Assembly: GCA_963785035.1 (NCBI GenBank)
Contig: CAWATG010000011.1
Span: 248,001 to 312,000 of the forward strand
Direction: 5' to 3'
Source of the DNA: CAWATG01 sp963785035
GTDB taxonomy: Bacteria; Actinomycetota; Acidimicrobiia; IMCC26256; CAWATG01
Length of the DNA stretch: 64,000 nt
Made by a program: the position numbers and the translations under genes. Shown here one piece after another: positions 37,736-47,575 of this stretch; the stretch's first letter is position 1, and the number at the start of each line of letters is the position of its first letter. Under the pieces are notes generated by a model. That model did no database searches. It saw nothing but the letters and a program-made list of their open reading frames with translations, and had not been told where the DNA came from.

Positions 37736-39181
37736 TTACTTCGCAGGGTGTGCGGCCAGTGCTCGCAGCGCGGCGCGATCGGGCTTGCCGGCGGGCAGTA
37801 GTGGCAACGTGTCGAGGCAGACAATGCGCTCGGGGGTCTTGAATTTCGCGATGCCGCGTTTGCTGAACCAGCTGCGTGACGTTTCGAGATCGAACGGGCC
37901 ATTCGCCACGACGAATGCACAGACCCGTTCGCCCAACACGTCGTCGGGGTAGCCGACAGCGACCGCCTGGCTCACGAGCGGGTGCGCTTCGAGCACCGCT
38001 TCGATCTCGGCGGGGGAGATGTTCTCGCCGCCGCGGATGATCACGTCCTTGACCCGACCGACAATGGTGAGCCACCCGTCGGCGTCGATCGTGGCGAGAT
38101 CGCCCGTGCGATACCAGGCATCGTCGGTGATGACCTCCGCTGTTGCGCTGGCATCGAGATATCCGGCGAACAGCTCTGGGCCACGAACCTGCAGCTCGCC
38201 GCTCGCATCGAGTCGCAGTTCGGCTGATCCGAGGGCGCGACCGTCAGTGTGCGAGGCGCGCTGCGGTGTGTCGGTCGCCAGGCTTGTCGCGACGGTGGGC
38301 GCTTCGGTCGAGCCGTAGCTGCGTTTCACGAGCGCGCCCATCGTTGTGGTTGCACGTTCGATGAACGTGGGCGTCACGCCGGCGCCACCGCTGGAGATCA
38401 AACGCAACGACCGTACGCGGTCGCGGTCGAAGCCGGGCGCGTCCATCAACTTGAGAAAGAACGTCGGTGGTCCGACCATGAAACTGACCTGATGCTCTTC
38501 GATGAGCGCGAGCGCATCTTCGGGATCCCAGCGGGCCATGAGCACCGTGCGCATCCGTGCGGCTCCCGGAACCAACACGCCGTTGAGCATGCCCGACACG
38601 TGCGCCAACGGCGCAGGCATCAGGACGACGTCATGGTCGGTCAGTTCATGCACACCGACCATGGAGTGAGCCTTATAGGCCAGTGACCGACGCGTGTGCA
38701 GCACTGCCTTGGGTACGCCGGTCGAGCCCGCGGTGAACAGCACCGCGGCGATCGCCGCTGGGTCGGCGGCACATGTGCCCATCGCGACCGACGGACCCGT
38801 CGGCAATTCCGTGGCGCCGATCAGGTCGAGAGCTGGGTTCAGCACCGACCGTACGTGTGCGATGTCGGCGGCGCCGGCGAGGTGGTGCACAGGCGCGGCA
38901 ATCGCACCAACACGCCAGCATGCGCGTTGCAGCGCCAAGGCGTCGATCGAGTTGGGAAGCTGCCAGACCACGGCATCGCCGACACCGATGCCCGAGGCGA
39001 CCAAGCCGCCGGCCAACGCTGCCACCCGCGCATCGAGTGCGACGGCGTCGAGTGAGCCGGAATCGTCGACGCCCGATGAGCCGACCCCGGCGAGGAGATC
39101 ATCGACGGGCAGATCCCACGGACCCCCAGCGGCCCCGTACTCGCCAGCAAGGGATGAAACGTAGGTGGCAGCGATCGTCAT
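37736..39181 (-). CDS. Acyl-CoA synthetase (AMP-forming, FadD-type)
   Basis: This 481-residue adenylate-forming ligase has the phosphate loop LFTAGSTGVPKAV, the KRSYGSTEAP substrate-site block, YRTGDLATIDADGWLTIVG, the hinge GRVKDVIIRGGENISP, and the catalytic Lys in LPLLPAGKPDR near the C-terminus. It activates a carboxylic acid to its CoA ester through an acyl-adenylate. It is somewhat shorter than long-chain FadD proteins, which fits a medium-chain or cyclic acid. Its start overlaps the stop of the acyl-CoA dehydrogenase by four bases, so activation and the first oxidation are coupled. Confidence 0.9.
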   Translation of the reverse strand: MTIAATYVSSLAGEYGAAGGPWDLPVDDLLAGVGSSGVDDSGSLDAVALDARVAALAGGLVASGIGVGDAVVWQLPNSIDALALQRACWRVGAIAAPVHHLAGAADIAHVRSVLNPALDLIGATELPTGPSVAMGTCAADPAAIAAVLFTAGSTGVPKAVLHTRRSLAYKAHSMVGVHELTDHDVVLMPAPLAHVSGMLNGVLVPGAARMRTVLMARWDPEDALALIEEHQVSFMVGPPTFFLKLMDAPGFDRDRVRSLRLISSGGAGVTPTFIERATTTMGALVKRSYGSTEAPTVATSLATDTPQRASHTDGRALGSAELRLDASGELQVRGPELFAGYLDASATAEVITDDAWYRTGDLATIDADGWLTIVGRVKDVIIRGGENISPAEIEAVLEAHPLVSQAVAVGYPDDVLGERVCAFVVANGPFDLETSRSWFSKRGIAKFKTPERIVCLDTLPLLPAGKPDRAALRALAAHPAK

Positions 39182-40404
39182 CCGACGAGCAGGTTGCGCC
39201 AGGCTGCGCTGGTGGTGGTGGCGCCACGCGCGATCTGGGATCCGATGAAGTTCTTCTGGATCTCGATCGTGCCCGCACCGATGCAGAGGCCGCGGATGTC
39301 GCGGTAGGCCCGCTCCACGGGGTACTCGCGGGAGAATCCGTAGCCGCCGAGCAACTGGATCGCCTCGTCACAGACGAACTTTGCGGCTTCGTTCGCTGCG
39401 GCCTTGGCGAGCGCCGTCTCGAGCGCCGGCGGCGTACCGTGCGGACCTGCCAGTCGCACGGCGCGCCCAAGGAGCAACCGAGCGCCTTCGAGTCGAATCG
39501 CCATATCTGCGAGTTTCCATTGCAGGCCTTGATGCGCCGCCAGCGGTGTCCCGCCCACGACGCGCTCATTGACATAGCGCACAGCGAATTCGAGTGAACC
39601 CTGAGCCGCTCCGATGCACATCGCAGCATTGCCGCAGCGTTCGTGGTTGATGTGCGCGATGAGCGTCTTGAAGGATTCCGAGCTCGACGGGTCACCGAAG
39701 ACCAACACGTCGGACGGCGCGATGTAGACGTCGTCGAACGCCAACTCGGCTTCGCTGGTCGCGCGAAGGCCCATCTTCACGTGTGTGCCGGCCACGGTGA
39801 CGCCGGGTGATTCCAAATCCACGACCACCGCGCCGATGCCCTTGGTGCCCACGCTGTCCGGAAAGCGGCACCACACCAGGCATACCCGGGCCTTGTGTCC
39901 GCCCGTGACGTAGTTCTTGTACGCGTTGAGGCGATATCCGTCGCCGTCTGGTGTGAGGCGTGCACGCATGTGGTTGACCGCCGAACCGGCTTCGCTCTCG
40001 CTGATGCCGATCGAGAACAGGGCATCACCTGAGGCAGCCATCGGGAGCCACTTGCGCTTCATCTCCTCGGAGCCGAGGTGTTCGATCGCCCGTGGAGGAC
40101 CGTTGTAGATCAATTGGGCGAGGATCGCGCTCGAGACGTCCGCTCGCCCGAGTTCCTCGAGCACGATGGAGGATTCGATGTCGCCGAGCCCCATCCCGCC
40201 GTACTCTTCGCCGATCGTGATGCCGAACAGGTCGGCCTTCTTGATCGCGTCCCACGACGCTTGCGGGAACGTTTCGGTCTCGTCGCCCTGGCGGGCGTTG
40301 GGGAGCAGATCGCGCTGTGCGACCTCACGGGCAAGGGCCCGCAATGCTTGCTGATCTTCTGTTTCGGCGAACGGGTCAATTCCCGCATATGTGTTGTTGG
40401 ACAT
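39178..40404 (-). CDS. Acyl-CoA dehydrogenase
   Basis: A 408-residue acyl-CoA dehydrogenase, taking ATG 40404 (MSNNTYAGIDPFAE) as start; an in-frame ATG at 40443 would add 13 residues and run into the divergent gene's leader. Typical parts are FGITIGEEYGGMGLGDIES, ISESEAGSAVNHMRARL, INHERCGNAAMCIGAAQG and the C-terminal LLGGYGFSREYPVERAYRDI with IEIQKNFIGSQIARG. It is the short-chain-type ACAD layout with normal length. It probably oxidises the product of the coupled acyl-CoA synthetase, passing electrons to ETF. Confidence 0.92.
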   Translation of the reverse strand: MSNNTYAGIDPFAETEDQQALRALAREVAQRDLLPNARQGDETETFPQASWDAIKKADLFGITIGEEYGGMGLGDIESSIVLEELGRADVSSAILAQLIYNGPPRAIEHLGSEEMKRKWLPMAASGDALFSIGISESEAGSAVNHMRARLTPDGDGYRLNAYKNYVTGGHKARVCLVWCRFPDSVGTKGIGAVVVDLESPGVTVAGTHVKMGLRATSEAELAFDDVYIAPSDVLVFGDPSSSESFKTLIAHINHERCGNAAMCIGAAQGSLEFAVRYVNERVVGGTPLAAHQGLQWKLADMAIRLEGARLLLGRAVRLAGPHGTPPALETALAKAAANEAAKFVCDEAIQLLGGYGFSREYPVERAYRDIRGLCIGAGTIEIQKNFIGSQIARGATTTSAAWRNLLVG

Positions 40405-40411
40405 GCCCGAA

Positions 40412-40435
40412 ACCCTAGTCAGCTTGGCTAGGTTG
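40412..40435. promoter_or_regulatory. Imperfect palindrome in a divergent promoter region
   Basis: AACCCTAG (40412-40419) and CTAGGTT (40429-40435) face each other across nine bases, with one extra C in the left arm. It lies in the 37-base space between the start codons of the acyl-CoA dehydrogenase (minus) and the MFS gene (plus). It could be a shared operator. Only sequence symmetry supports this. Confidence 0.3.
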
Positions 40436-40441
40436 CCTTCC

Positions 40442-41726
40442 ATGCGTCGGTGGCCCTTGTTAGAAGCATTCCGACACGCTGAGTTCCGGATCGTGTTTGG
40501 CGCTGGGTTCGTTTCGCAACTCGGCGACTGGATGCAAATCTTCGGACGTGCCGCGCTTGCATACGAGCTGACCGGATCGGCGAGCTCGGTCGGCCTGGTC
40601 TACTTCGCGTCGTATTCGCCTCACCTGCTCTTCAGTCTGTGGGGCGGCGTGATGGCCGACCGTTTCGAACGGCGAACCTTGCTGCTCGCCACACAGTCGG
40701 CCCAGGCCATCGGCGCGATCGCATTCGGGGCAATCGTTGCCACCGACACCGCAACGATCGCATCGATTGCGGCCCTTTCGTTCCTCCTCGGTTGCGCGTT
40801 CATGATTTCGGTTCCGGTGTCACAGGCGCTCGCGCCCGCGGTCGTGCCACCTTCAGCGTTGTCGAGCGCGATTTCGTTGACGACGGCTACGAACGCGTTC
40901 ACGCGCGTTTTCGGTCCGTTACTTGGCGCAGTGATCATCTCGACGCTTGGTCTGTCGTGGGTGTTCTGGCTCAATGCCGTGACGTTCGTGTTCGTGCTGG
41001 TCGCCTGGACGACCGTCACGCTTCCTGCGCAGCCGAAAAGCTCAGCACCAGGGCAACCTCAAAGCACTCGTCGAATCGCTTCGCTACGTTGCGCAAACGC
41101 CTGCAGTGGCCGTTCCCATCGGTGTGAATGCCTTTCTGATGTTGGTTGGACTGGTCTACCAACCGTTCGCCGTCGTGTACGCCACCAAAGTCCTCGCCGG
41201 TGGCAGCACCTCGACAGGGCAGGATTACTTCAGTTGGATTCAAGCTGCGCTTGGTGCCGGCGCAGCAACCGGCGTGCTCATGTCGGCAGGAATCGGTCGA
41301 CGCAATCCCGCCTCGACGTTTACGACGACGGCGTTGGCGTTCTCATTGGCGCTGGTTTTCCTTGGGCGAATGGAACACTTCGCTGGAGCCATGGCCGTGT
41401 TGGTGATGATTGGCGCGTTCCATTACGCCAACATGGCGCTTGCGATCAATCTGGTACAACACGAAGTACCGGAGGCGTTGCGCGGCCGCGTGATGAGCAT
41501 CCTGTCGATGGGTACGGTCGGCGTCGTGCCGCTCACCTCGATCGTTGGTGGGCCGATCGTTGCGCGATTCGGTCCGACAACGGTCTTCACGAGTGCAGGG
41601 GTGTTGTGTTTCGCATTCTCGCTGATGATGTTCCGGTGGAAACGACACCTGCATTCGTACGTCGTCGAAGCGGAACCGACCACCACGATCGCCGCCGTCG
41701 GCGTGCTCCTTGAGGAAGAAGCGTGA
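40442..41726 (+). CDS. MFS transporter, EntS-like exporter group (frame break)
   Basis: About 427 residues with 10-12 expected membrane segments. The N-terminal MRRWPLLEAFRHAEFRIVFG and FVSQLGDWMQIFGRAALAYE are typical of the DUF894/EntS exporter group; MFS motif A is GGVMADRFERRT. The frame changes near 41045: the second frame reads NLKALVESLRYVAQTPAVA, the central cytoplasmic loop, and continues to the C-terminal half (RGRVMSILSMGTVGVVPL). The start was placed at ATG 40442, leaving room for the divergent promoter. The exported compound is unknown; the group exports siderophores and drugs. Confidence 0.82.
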
Positions 41727-41743
41727 GTGCGCGTGGTGGGGCG

Positions 41744-42466
41744 TCAACCGCCGAACATGGCGAGCCACTGGTCAAGTGACTTGGGTCGGAACACGTAGTT
41801 GTATCGACGGGTTTCCGCCATCGACGCCGACGGCTCGGGGGAGTAGAGGTGACCTGGGAACAAGGTCGCCGTATCGGGGATCCGAGCCAGCTTCTGAGTG
41901 AGGCTCTCGTAGAGCGCTACCGGGTCACCGCCGGGTAGGTCGGTACGACCACAGCCTTCGAGGAACAGCGTGTCACCTGCGACGAGACGGTTGTCGACGA
42001 AGAAGCATTGGCTGCCGGGAGTGTGGCCTGGGGTGTGGATCAACTGGATCCGTACTTCGCCGACCTCGACCGTGTCGCCGCTCGAATGCTCGACGAGATC
42101 GGTGGCCGAGATGCCCGTCCACTCCATGACCATCTGTGCCTCGGCTTGCTGGACGTGGACCCTTGGCTCCACATCCGCGATGGTGAGGAGCTCGCGAAGG
42201 CCTTCGACGTTGTGACCCATGAGGTTGCCGCCGACGTGGTCCGGGTGCCAGTGCGTCACGAGCGCGCCGGTCACGCGCAGGCCATCGGCTGCAAGGATCT
42301 CGACGAGTTCGCCCACGCCGTACGCGGGGTCGACGATGACGGCTTCGCCGGATTCTCGATCGCCGATGAGATACACGAAGTTGACCATCTGGCGGGCAAT
42401 CGGGTCGGTTCGGGCGAAGTCCCGCCCGGCCAGCAGTTGTCTGAAGTAGAGCCGTTCGTCAGCCAT
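41744..42466 (-). CDS. MBL-fold metallo-hydrolase (glyoxalase II/persulfide dioxygenase-like)
   Basis: This 240-residue metallo-beta-lactamase-fold protein has the metal motif THWHPDHVGG, then HTPGHTPGSQCFFVD, GDTLFLEGCGRTDLPGG and the last His in LFPGHLYSP. The GCGRTD segment is shared with ETHE1-type persulfide dioxygenases and with glyoxalase II-like proteins. It is longer between the first two motifs than a minimal glyoxalase II. No rhodanese or glutathione-type partner gene is adjacent, so the thiol substrate is not assigned. It is convergent with the MFS gene, with 17 bases between the stops. Confidence 0.85.
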   Translation of the reverse strand: MADERLYFRQLLAGRDFARTDPIARQMVNFVYLIGDRESGEAVIVDPAYGVGELVEILAADGLRVTGALVTHWHPDHVGGNLMGHNVEGLRELLTIADVEPRVHVQQAEAQMVMEWTGISATDLVEHSSGDTVEVGEVRIQLIHTPGHTPGSQCFFVDNRLVAGDTLFLEGCGRTDLPGGDPVALYESLTQKLARIPDTATLFPGHLYSPEPSASMAETRRYNYVFRPKSLDQWLAMFGG

Positions 42467-42677
42467 GTTTCGCAGCGTACCGGGCAGGCCAAGCGCTCTC
42501 GGCGCTCGTGTTTCCCATCGCGTCGAGGGCCCTCTGGGCTCATGTGGATAAGTCCTGGCTGAAGGCTCGCGCCGCCATCACCTCTGCTTTACAAACCCGC
42601 CCGATAGTGATGTCGGACTCCTGGACAAACCCCAGGATCCTGAACGAACAACCGCACCCACTGCCCGAGGAGTACCC

Positions 42678-43085
42678 ATGAAGCTCAAGCAGACACTGGC
42701 GACCGGCATCGCTGTCGGGGTTCTTTCCACCGGACTTGGTACGAGCGCCGCCTACGCCGCGTCGGAGCCCGGAACGAAGCCGTCGCGGCCGGCGGTCACC
42801 GCAAAGGAGCGTCAGGTCGGCGCCGAAGCCCGTGACCGGCTCGTCAAGGCGAAGGAGAAGGCGTGCAAGCGCCTGAAGGATTTCGAGAGGGCCAACGCAG
42901 ACCTCCTGAAGAACATCGATGGCCGAATCAAGATCCTCGAGGACCTCAAAGCCGGATCCTCGGAGAAGATGGTCAAGCGCATCGACGGCCAGATCAAGCG
43001 CCTTCAGCAGCGCAAGGAGCGTCACGCCTCACAGCTCAAGAAGTTCGCGGACAAGTGCGCTGCCGCTACGGCATCTGCGAGCTAG
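42678..43085 (+). CDS. Small secreted coiled-coil protein of unknown function
   Basis: 135 residues: a signal peptide (TLATGIAVGVLSTGLGTSAA, with cleavage expected near AYAA), a short Pro-rich stretch, then a highly charged helical part with heptad-like spacing (RLVKAKEKACKRLKDFERAN; MVKRIDGQIKRLQQRKERH). The mature protein contains two Cys, one in each half of the helix region, which could pair to form a helical hairpin. CGAGGAG precedes ATG 42678. It stands alone between convergently and divergently read genes. I do not recognise the family. Confidence 0.75.
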   Translation: MKLKQTLATGIAVGVLSTGLGTSAAYAASEPGTKPSRPAVTAKERQVGAEARDRLVKAKEKACKRLKDFERANADLLKNIDGRIKILEDLKAGSSEKMVKRIDGQIKRLQQRKERHASQLKKFADKCAAATASAS

Positions 43086-43093
43086 TCACCCCA

Positions 43094-43175
43094 GACCCTG
43101 CGAACTGGTAGACCCTGCGAACTGGTACGCGCCACCTGCTCCAGAGGGGCACGAAGCACGATCGGTTCGCAGGGT
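43094..43175. repeat. 17-base tandem repeat with matching inverted copy
   Basis: GACCCTGCGAACTGGTA occurs twice without a gap at 43094-43110 and 43111-43127. GTTCGCAGGGT at 43165-43175 is the reverse complement of the ACCCTGCGAAC core of either copy. The element starts nine bases after the coiled-coil gene's stop and lies before the end of the convergent subtilase gene. It can fold into one of two alternative hairpins and probably acts as a terminator. Confidence 0.6.
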
Positions 43176-43212
43176 TGGTGGTGCCCAGGTTGGTGTCACC
43201 GGGACCACGCGG

Positions 43213-45739
43213 CTATCGGGCGATAGCGACGATGCTCCAGAGCGACTTGCCCGTGGCTGATCCGATGGAAGGTGGCATCGCCGTACGGGAAGTAGCCGCC
43301 ATCACGCGCGACGAACGAATATCCCGCCCCGGAGGCCGTCGCGGAGATTGCGGTGATCGGCGCGTTGAGTTTGATGGCGCCGGTCGAGCCGTAGAAGGTT
43401 GCGTCGCCGTAGGCGAAGATGCCGCCGTCGGACGCGACGAGCCAGTAGCCGGCGCCGGTCGGTGTCGTGGCCATGCCGACGATCGGCTGGTTGAGTTTGA
43501 TGGCGCCGGTGGAGCCGTAGAAGGTTGCGTCGCCGTAGGCGAAGATGCCGCCGTCGGACGCGACGAGCCAGTAGCCGGCGCCGGTCGGTGTCGTGGCCAT
43601 GCCGACGATCGGCTGGTTGAGTTTCATGGCGCCGGTCGAGCCGTAGAAGGTTGCGTCGCCGTAGGCGAAGATGCCGCCGTCGGACGCGACGAGCCAGTAG
43701 CCGGCGCCGGTCGGTGTGGTGGCCATGCCGACGATCGGCTGGTTGAGTTTCATGGCGCCGGTCGAGCCGTAGAAGGTTGCGTCGCCATACGAAAACACGC
43801 CGCCGTCACGGGCGACGACCCACAGGCCACCGCCGGACGGATTTGCAGCAGCGCCCACGATCGGATTCGTGATCGGAATGCCCAGGGAATTCGGGAAGGG
43901 TTTCGCCGTCCCGAAGTTGAAGACGTGTCCGATGTCGTTGACGATCCAGTAGCCGTCGGGGTTGGCGGTAGCGGTGACGGCGTTCGATGCTGACGATGCG
44001 GCGCTGGTTCCGGCGACATTTCGTGCCGTGGCGGTGAAGGAATAACGCGTGCCGTTCTTGAGGCCGGTGATGGAAGCGGTGGTGGCGGTTCCGGGGACCG
44101 TCGTGGTTGCCCCGCCCGGTGATGTGGTGACGGCGAACTCCGAGATGTGGCCGCCGCCATTGTTGCCCGGGGTCCACGAAAGCGTGGCCGAGCCATCGGC
44201 AGCGACTGCGTGCACACTGGTCGGTGGGGCAGGGGCGCCTGCCTGCATTGCGTTCCAGATGTGGATTCGCGGGGTCGTGACGCCGTTGCGCGTGTCGGTG
44301 ACCGGGATCCCGGTACCGCGAAGCTGGGTCACGATGTCTTTGACCGTGGCACCGGGGAACCGCTGGCGCATGACAGCGAATGCGCCGGTGACGTGCGGCG
44401 TAGCCATCGAGGTCCCTTCGGTTTCCACATAGCCATGGCCGTCGATGGCGCCATCGCTGTTGGAGTCGAGCGGCACGGACGATGTGATGGCACGACCCAC
44501 CCCCGATACCCCACCAGGCGCCAGCAGCGTCAGGTTCGACCCAGAGTTCGAATAGGACGCCACGCTGCTCGCGGGCGAGAAGGTTGTGCCGTTGCCGACC
44601 GCGCCGACACTGACCGCACTGGAGATACACGCAGGCGTTGCCATCACGCTCGAATTGGCATCGTTGCCAGTAGCCACGACGGTTGCAATGTTCAAGGCGC
44701 GGAGCTGGTCGATGGCGAGCTTGATCTCCGGCGAACCTGCGTCACAGGCTGCAGGGGTCGTGAGGGTCGTGTCCAGGTGTCCAAGACTCAGGTTCACCGC
44801 GGCGACCCCGCTCCGGTGAGCGATGACGTGTTGGAGGCCGCCCAAAATGCTGCTGTCGTACGCGCCGATGCACGTTGCCGGGCCTCCACAGATCCCCGTG
44901 CTGTCGATGCGGGAGAACACGCGGATTGCCATGATGGACGCTCCGGGCGCGATGCCGTCGCCCGCGGCCCCTGCTCCGCTCACACCCGCGGCAATCCCGG
45001 CGACATGAGTGCCATGCCAACAGCCCGGGTATCTCAGGTCGCACGGCGCGCCGGTCCCGGGTCCGCTCGACGAGAGGTTCGTCCCGGAGCAGTCACCGGT
45101 GAAGGTCGCCGGTCCGGTGACAAGCAGAGCGAAGCACGCTTCGCTGACCACGCGGCCACTGAAGAACGGGTGGGCGCTGGCCACGCCGGTGTCCAGCACG
45201 GCAATCGTGCCGCCCGCACCCGAGTAGCCATTGGTGGTTGCGGTGTTCGCGCCGACCAGTGGCGTGGTGTTGGCGTCAGCAAGGCGATTGAGGCGGTCTG
45301 GGCGCACCCTCGCGACGGCGTCAGAGCGTTGCAGCAAATCCAGCGCCGCAGGCGTGGCGTCGAGGGCGAGGAAGGGGAGTGTTGCGTAGCTCGCGGTGAC
45401 CCTCGCGCCGGTTCCTTCGATGCTGCCCTCGACGCTTCGTTGGAGTGCGGCAATGCGTCCCGCATCGCTTGTTCTCGCGAGTGCGGTCTTGGCCGAGCCT
45501 GCCGGGCCGGCTTCTCGCAGGGACACGATGACTCGCACGGAGCCTTCGCGAGATGCCGTGTTGCGCAACGCCTCGAAATCCGGCGCGTGCGGAACGACGG
45601 ACGGCTGCGGAACGGCGGAAGAGGTTGGCGCCACGGCCGAGACTGCCGGGACCGCACCGACCAAGGTGCCAAGCGATGCGATCGCAATGCTCGAAACCGC
45701 AATGCGTGCGACACTTCGAAGGGCTACAAATCGCGTCAT
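43213..45739 (-). CDS. Secreted subtilase (S8) with FN3 domain and C-terminal six-unit repeat module
   Basis: About 842 residues. A signal peptide (VARIAVSSIAIASLGTLVGA) is followed by an inhibitor-like prodomain to about residue 150. The subtilase domain has Asp183 (AVLDTGVAS), His242 (WHGTHVAG), oxyanion Asn359 (VATGND) and Ser444 (EGTSMATPHV), all in the expected order. An FN3 domain (about 495-590; PTSVHAVAADGSATLSWTPG) and six 42-residue units complete it. The open frame ends at 43196 with an unlikely tail. Shifting frame near 43255 gives GSATGKSLWSIVAIAR and a stop at 43213-43215, matching the unit pattern, so I use that end. It is an extracellular serine protease. Confidence 0.88.
43216..43954 (-). 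repeat. Six 42-residue repeat units in the subtilase
   Basis: Units start GYWIVNDIGH, GLWVVARDGG, GYWLVASDGG (three nearly identical copies with a 126-base DNA period, about 43370-43800) and GYSFVARDGG. The last unit needs the frame repair described for the gene. Confidence 0.88.
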
Positions 45740-45806
45740 ATCGCGACGAGGTTATCGGCGCAACGCTGTGTGCGTGACGCTTTCATGGCGCGTGTCGAGC
45801 CGGGTG

Positions 45807-46760
45807 TCACGCCCGGCGCTCACGCGGAGTTCGCCGTGAGGTTTTTCCTTCTTCGAGGACGACCTTGGGCACGGTCTTGAGATCGTGAGCAAGCCCAAGC
45901 CAACCCAGGATCTTGATCGCATAGAAGGTGGGGTCGTATTCCCACCATTGGAATCCGTTACGCGCCGATGCCTGGAAGCGGTGGTGGTTGTTGTGCCATC
46001 CCTCGCCACCCGTCCAGAGCGCAATCAGCCACGAGTTCCGGCTCGTGTCAGTCGTCGTGTAGCGGCGGCGGCCCATCACATGGGCGAGCGAGTTGACGGT
46101 GAACGTCGCATGCCACAGCAAGACCGTCGACCCGAAGAAACCGACGACGAGGCCGCTCCATCCCCCGATGGCCAGTGCCGCAAGGGCAAAAGTCCACGGC
46201 GGGATCAGGTAATGCTTGTTGAGCCACTCGAGTTCGGGAAAGCGTGAGAAGTCGCGTATGGACTCGTGGTCGGTCGCGGAGTACCGGTCACAGAGGATCC
46301 AACCGACGTGACTCCACCAGAAACCCTTGCGTGGCGAGTGGATGTCCGCTGTTGTGTCTGAGTTCCGGTGATGGGCGCGGTGGTGTGCAGCCCACCACAG
46401 CGGTCCCTTCTGTGCAGCGGCGGTCCCGATCCACGCCACGACGAATTGGGTCACGCGGCCAAGCTTGTAGGCGCGATGTGAGAAGTAGCGGTGAAATCCT
46501 GCGGTGATGGCGAGCAGTCGGACGCTGTAGAGCGCGAATCCCAGCAGGACGGACTTCCACGTCACCCCCGTGAAGATTGCGAGCAATGGCAGGAAATGGA
46601 AGCCTAGGAAGCTCAGGGAAGTCCGCCAGTTGATGCGTTCGTCGTCGGCGCGCTCGAGGTGGGAGGTGTCGCAGGCAGAGTGGGTGGCGGTGGGATCGGT
46701 CTGGGGGACGGGCGCCGAGGAGTCGATCTTCTCGTGGGACTCGGCGACTTGGGTGCTCAC
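45807..46760 (-). CDS. Acyl-CoA/acyl-lipid delta-9-type fatty acid desaturase
   Basis: This 317-residue integral membrane di-iron desaturase has three His boxes: HRYFSH, HRAHH (WAAHHRAHHRNSDT) and HNNHH (GGEGWHNNHHRF). Hydrophobic pairs lie around LPLLAIFTGVTWKSVLLGFA and WTFALAALAIGGWSGLVVGF. The layout matches stearoyl-CoA desaturases (DesA3/OLE1 type). It inserts a double bond in membrane or storage acyl chains using an external electron donor; no ferredoxin or reductase gene is adjacent. It is read divergently from the alpha/beta hydrolase, and an inverted repeat sits upstream of its start. Confidence 0.92.
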   Translation of the reverse strand: MSTQVAESHEKIDSSAPVPQTDPTATHSACDTSHLERADDERINWRTSLSFLGFHFLPLLAIFTGVTWKSVLLGFALYSVRLLAITAGFHRYFSHRAYKLGRVTQFVVAWIGTAAAQKGPLWWAAHHRAHHRNSDTTADIHSPRKGFWWSHVGWILCDRYSATDHESIRDFSRFPELEWLNKHYLIPPWTFALAALAIGGWSGLVVGFFGSTVLLWHATFTVNSLAHVMGRRRYTTTDTSRNSWLIALWTGGEGWHNNHHRFQASARNGFQWWEYDPTFYAIKILGWLGLAHDLKTVPKVVLEEGKTSRRTPRERRA

Positions 46761-46817
46761 ATCTGTTCCTTTGCGCCGATGACCACGTCACGTAGCCAGC
46801 TCTTTCTCTGAGCCGCC

Positions 46818-46841
46818 AGCCTACCGACCTGTAGGTAGGCT
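46818..46841. promoter_or_regulatory. Candidate operator between desaturase and hydrolase genes
   Basis: Perfect 8-base arms AGCCTACC and GGTAGGCT flank GACCTGTA. The site lies 58 bases upstream of the desaturase start (minus strand) and 33 bases upstream of the alpha/beta hydrolase start (plus strand). Bacterial desaturase genes are often controlled by TetR-type repressors that sense acyl-CoA, and this size of palindrome fits. It could control both genes. No regulator gene is nearby. Confidence 0.45.
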
Positions 46842-46873
46842 GCACTGGTCAGGATCAGTTGCGGGATACATTC

Positions 46874-47569
46874 GTGACTGTGCGTACCGAACCAGTAGTC
46901 CTCATTCACGGGTTTGCCTCGTCCTTCGATCTGGAATGGCGAACCACGGGGTGGACCGATCTCTTAGGTGATGCGGGACGAGAGGTGATCGGCGTCGATC
47001 TGCTCGGCCATGGAACTGCGCAGAAGCCCCGAGACCCGGAGGCGTACCGCTCATTGCAGGACAGCATCTCGAAGTCGCTCCCGGAGCAGGGTCGTGTCGA
47101 CGCTGTCGGGTTTTCCCTCGGTGCTCGCGTCCTGCTGACGCTTGCTGCGGAGCAGCCCGAACGATTCGGACGGATCGTGGTCGCCGGCGTCGGTGAGAAC
47201 GTCCTGCGTGACGACGATCCCGAGGTTCTCGCGGCAGCCATTGCGGGTGAAGTCGACGGTGACGTCGAAGGGGTGGCGGAGTTGTTCGTTCGCTTCGCCC
47301 ACTCCGGTGGCAATGATCCCCTGGCGCTTGCCGCCTGCCTTCGAGGGTCACGGCGGGCGCTCACGAGGGAGGACCTCGCGAAGATCACCTGTCCCGTACT
47401 GGTGGTGTTGAGCGACGACGACTTCGCCGGTCCCGCAGCGCCGCTTGTCGATGCGATCCCGGATGCGAGCCTTGTGAGGCTCTCAGGGGTGGATCACTTC
47501 GGCACACCCAAGAATTTCACGTTCATCGATGCTGCACTTGAGTTCCTCGATGCGATTCCGGCGTTCTGA
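46874..47569 (+). CDS. Alpha/beta-hydrolase fold protein
   Basis: 231 residues from GTG 46874 (MTVRTEPVVLIHGFASSFD); a TTG at 46859 is an alternative start. The fold shows the oxyanion HGFASSF, the nucleophile Ser in DAVGFSLGARVL, the acid Asp in VLVVLSDDDFAG and the His in SGVDHFGTP, a complete triad in order. It is a cytoplasmic esterase or C-C bond hydrolase of unknown substrate; the size and lid resemble MhpC/BioH-like hydrolases. It is seven bases upstream of aat and likely opens an operon with aat, the arsC-like gene and the F420 oxidoreductase gene. Confidence 0.85.
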   Translation: MTVRTEPVVLIHGFASSFDLEWRTTGWTDLLGDAGREVIGVDLLGHGTAQKPRDPEAYRSLQDSISKSLPEQGRVDAVGFSLGARVLLTLAAEQPERFGRIVVAGVGENVLRDDDPEVLAAAIAGEVDGDVEGVAELFVRFAHSGGNDPLALAACLRGSRRALTREDLAKITCPVLVVLSDDDFAGPAAPLVDAIPDASLVRLSGVDHFGTPKNFTFIDAALEFLDAIPAF

Positions 47570-47575
47570 GCCAGC

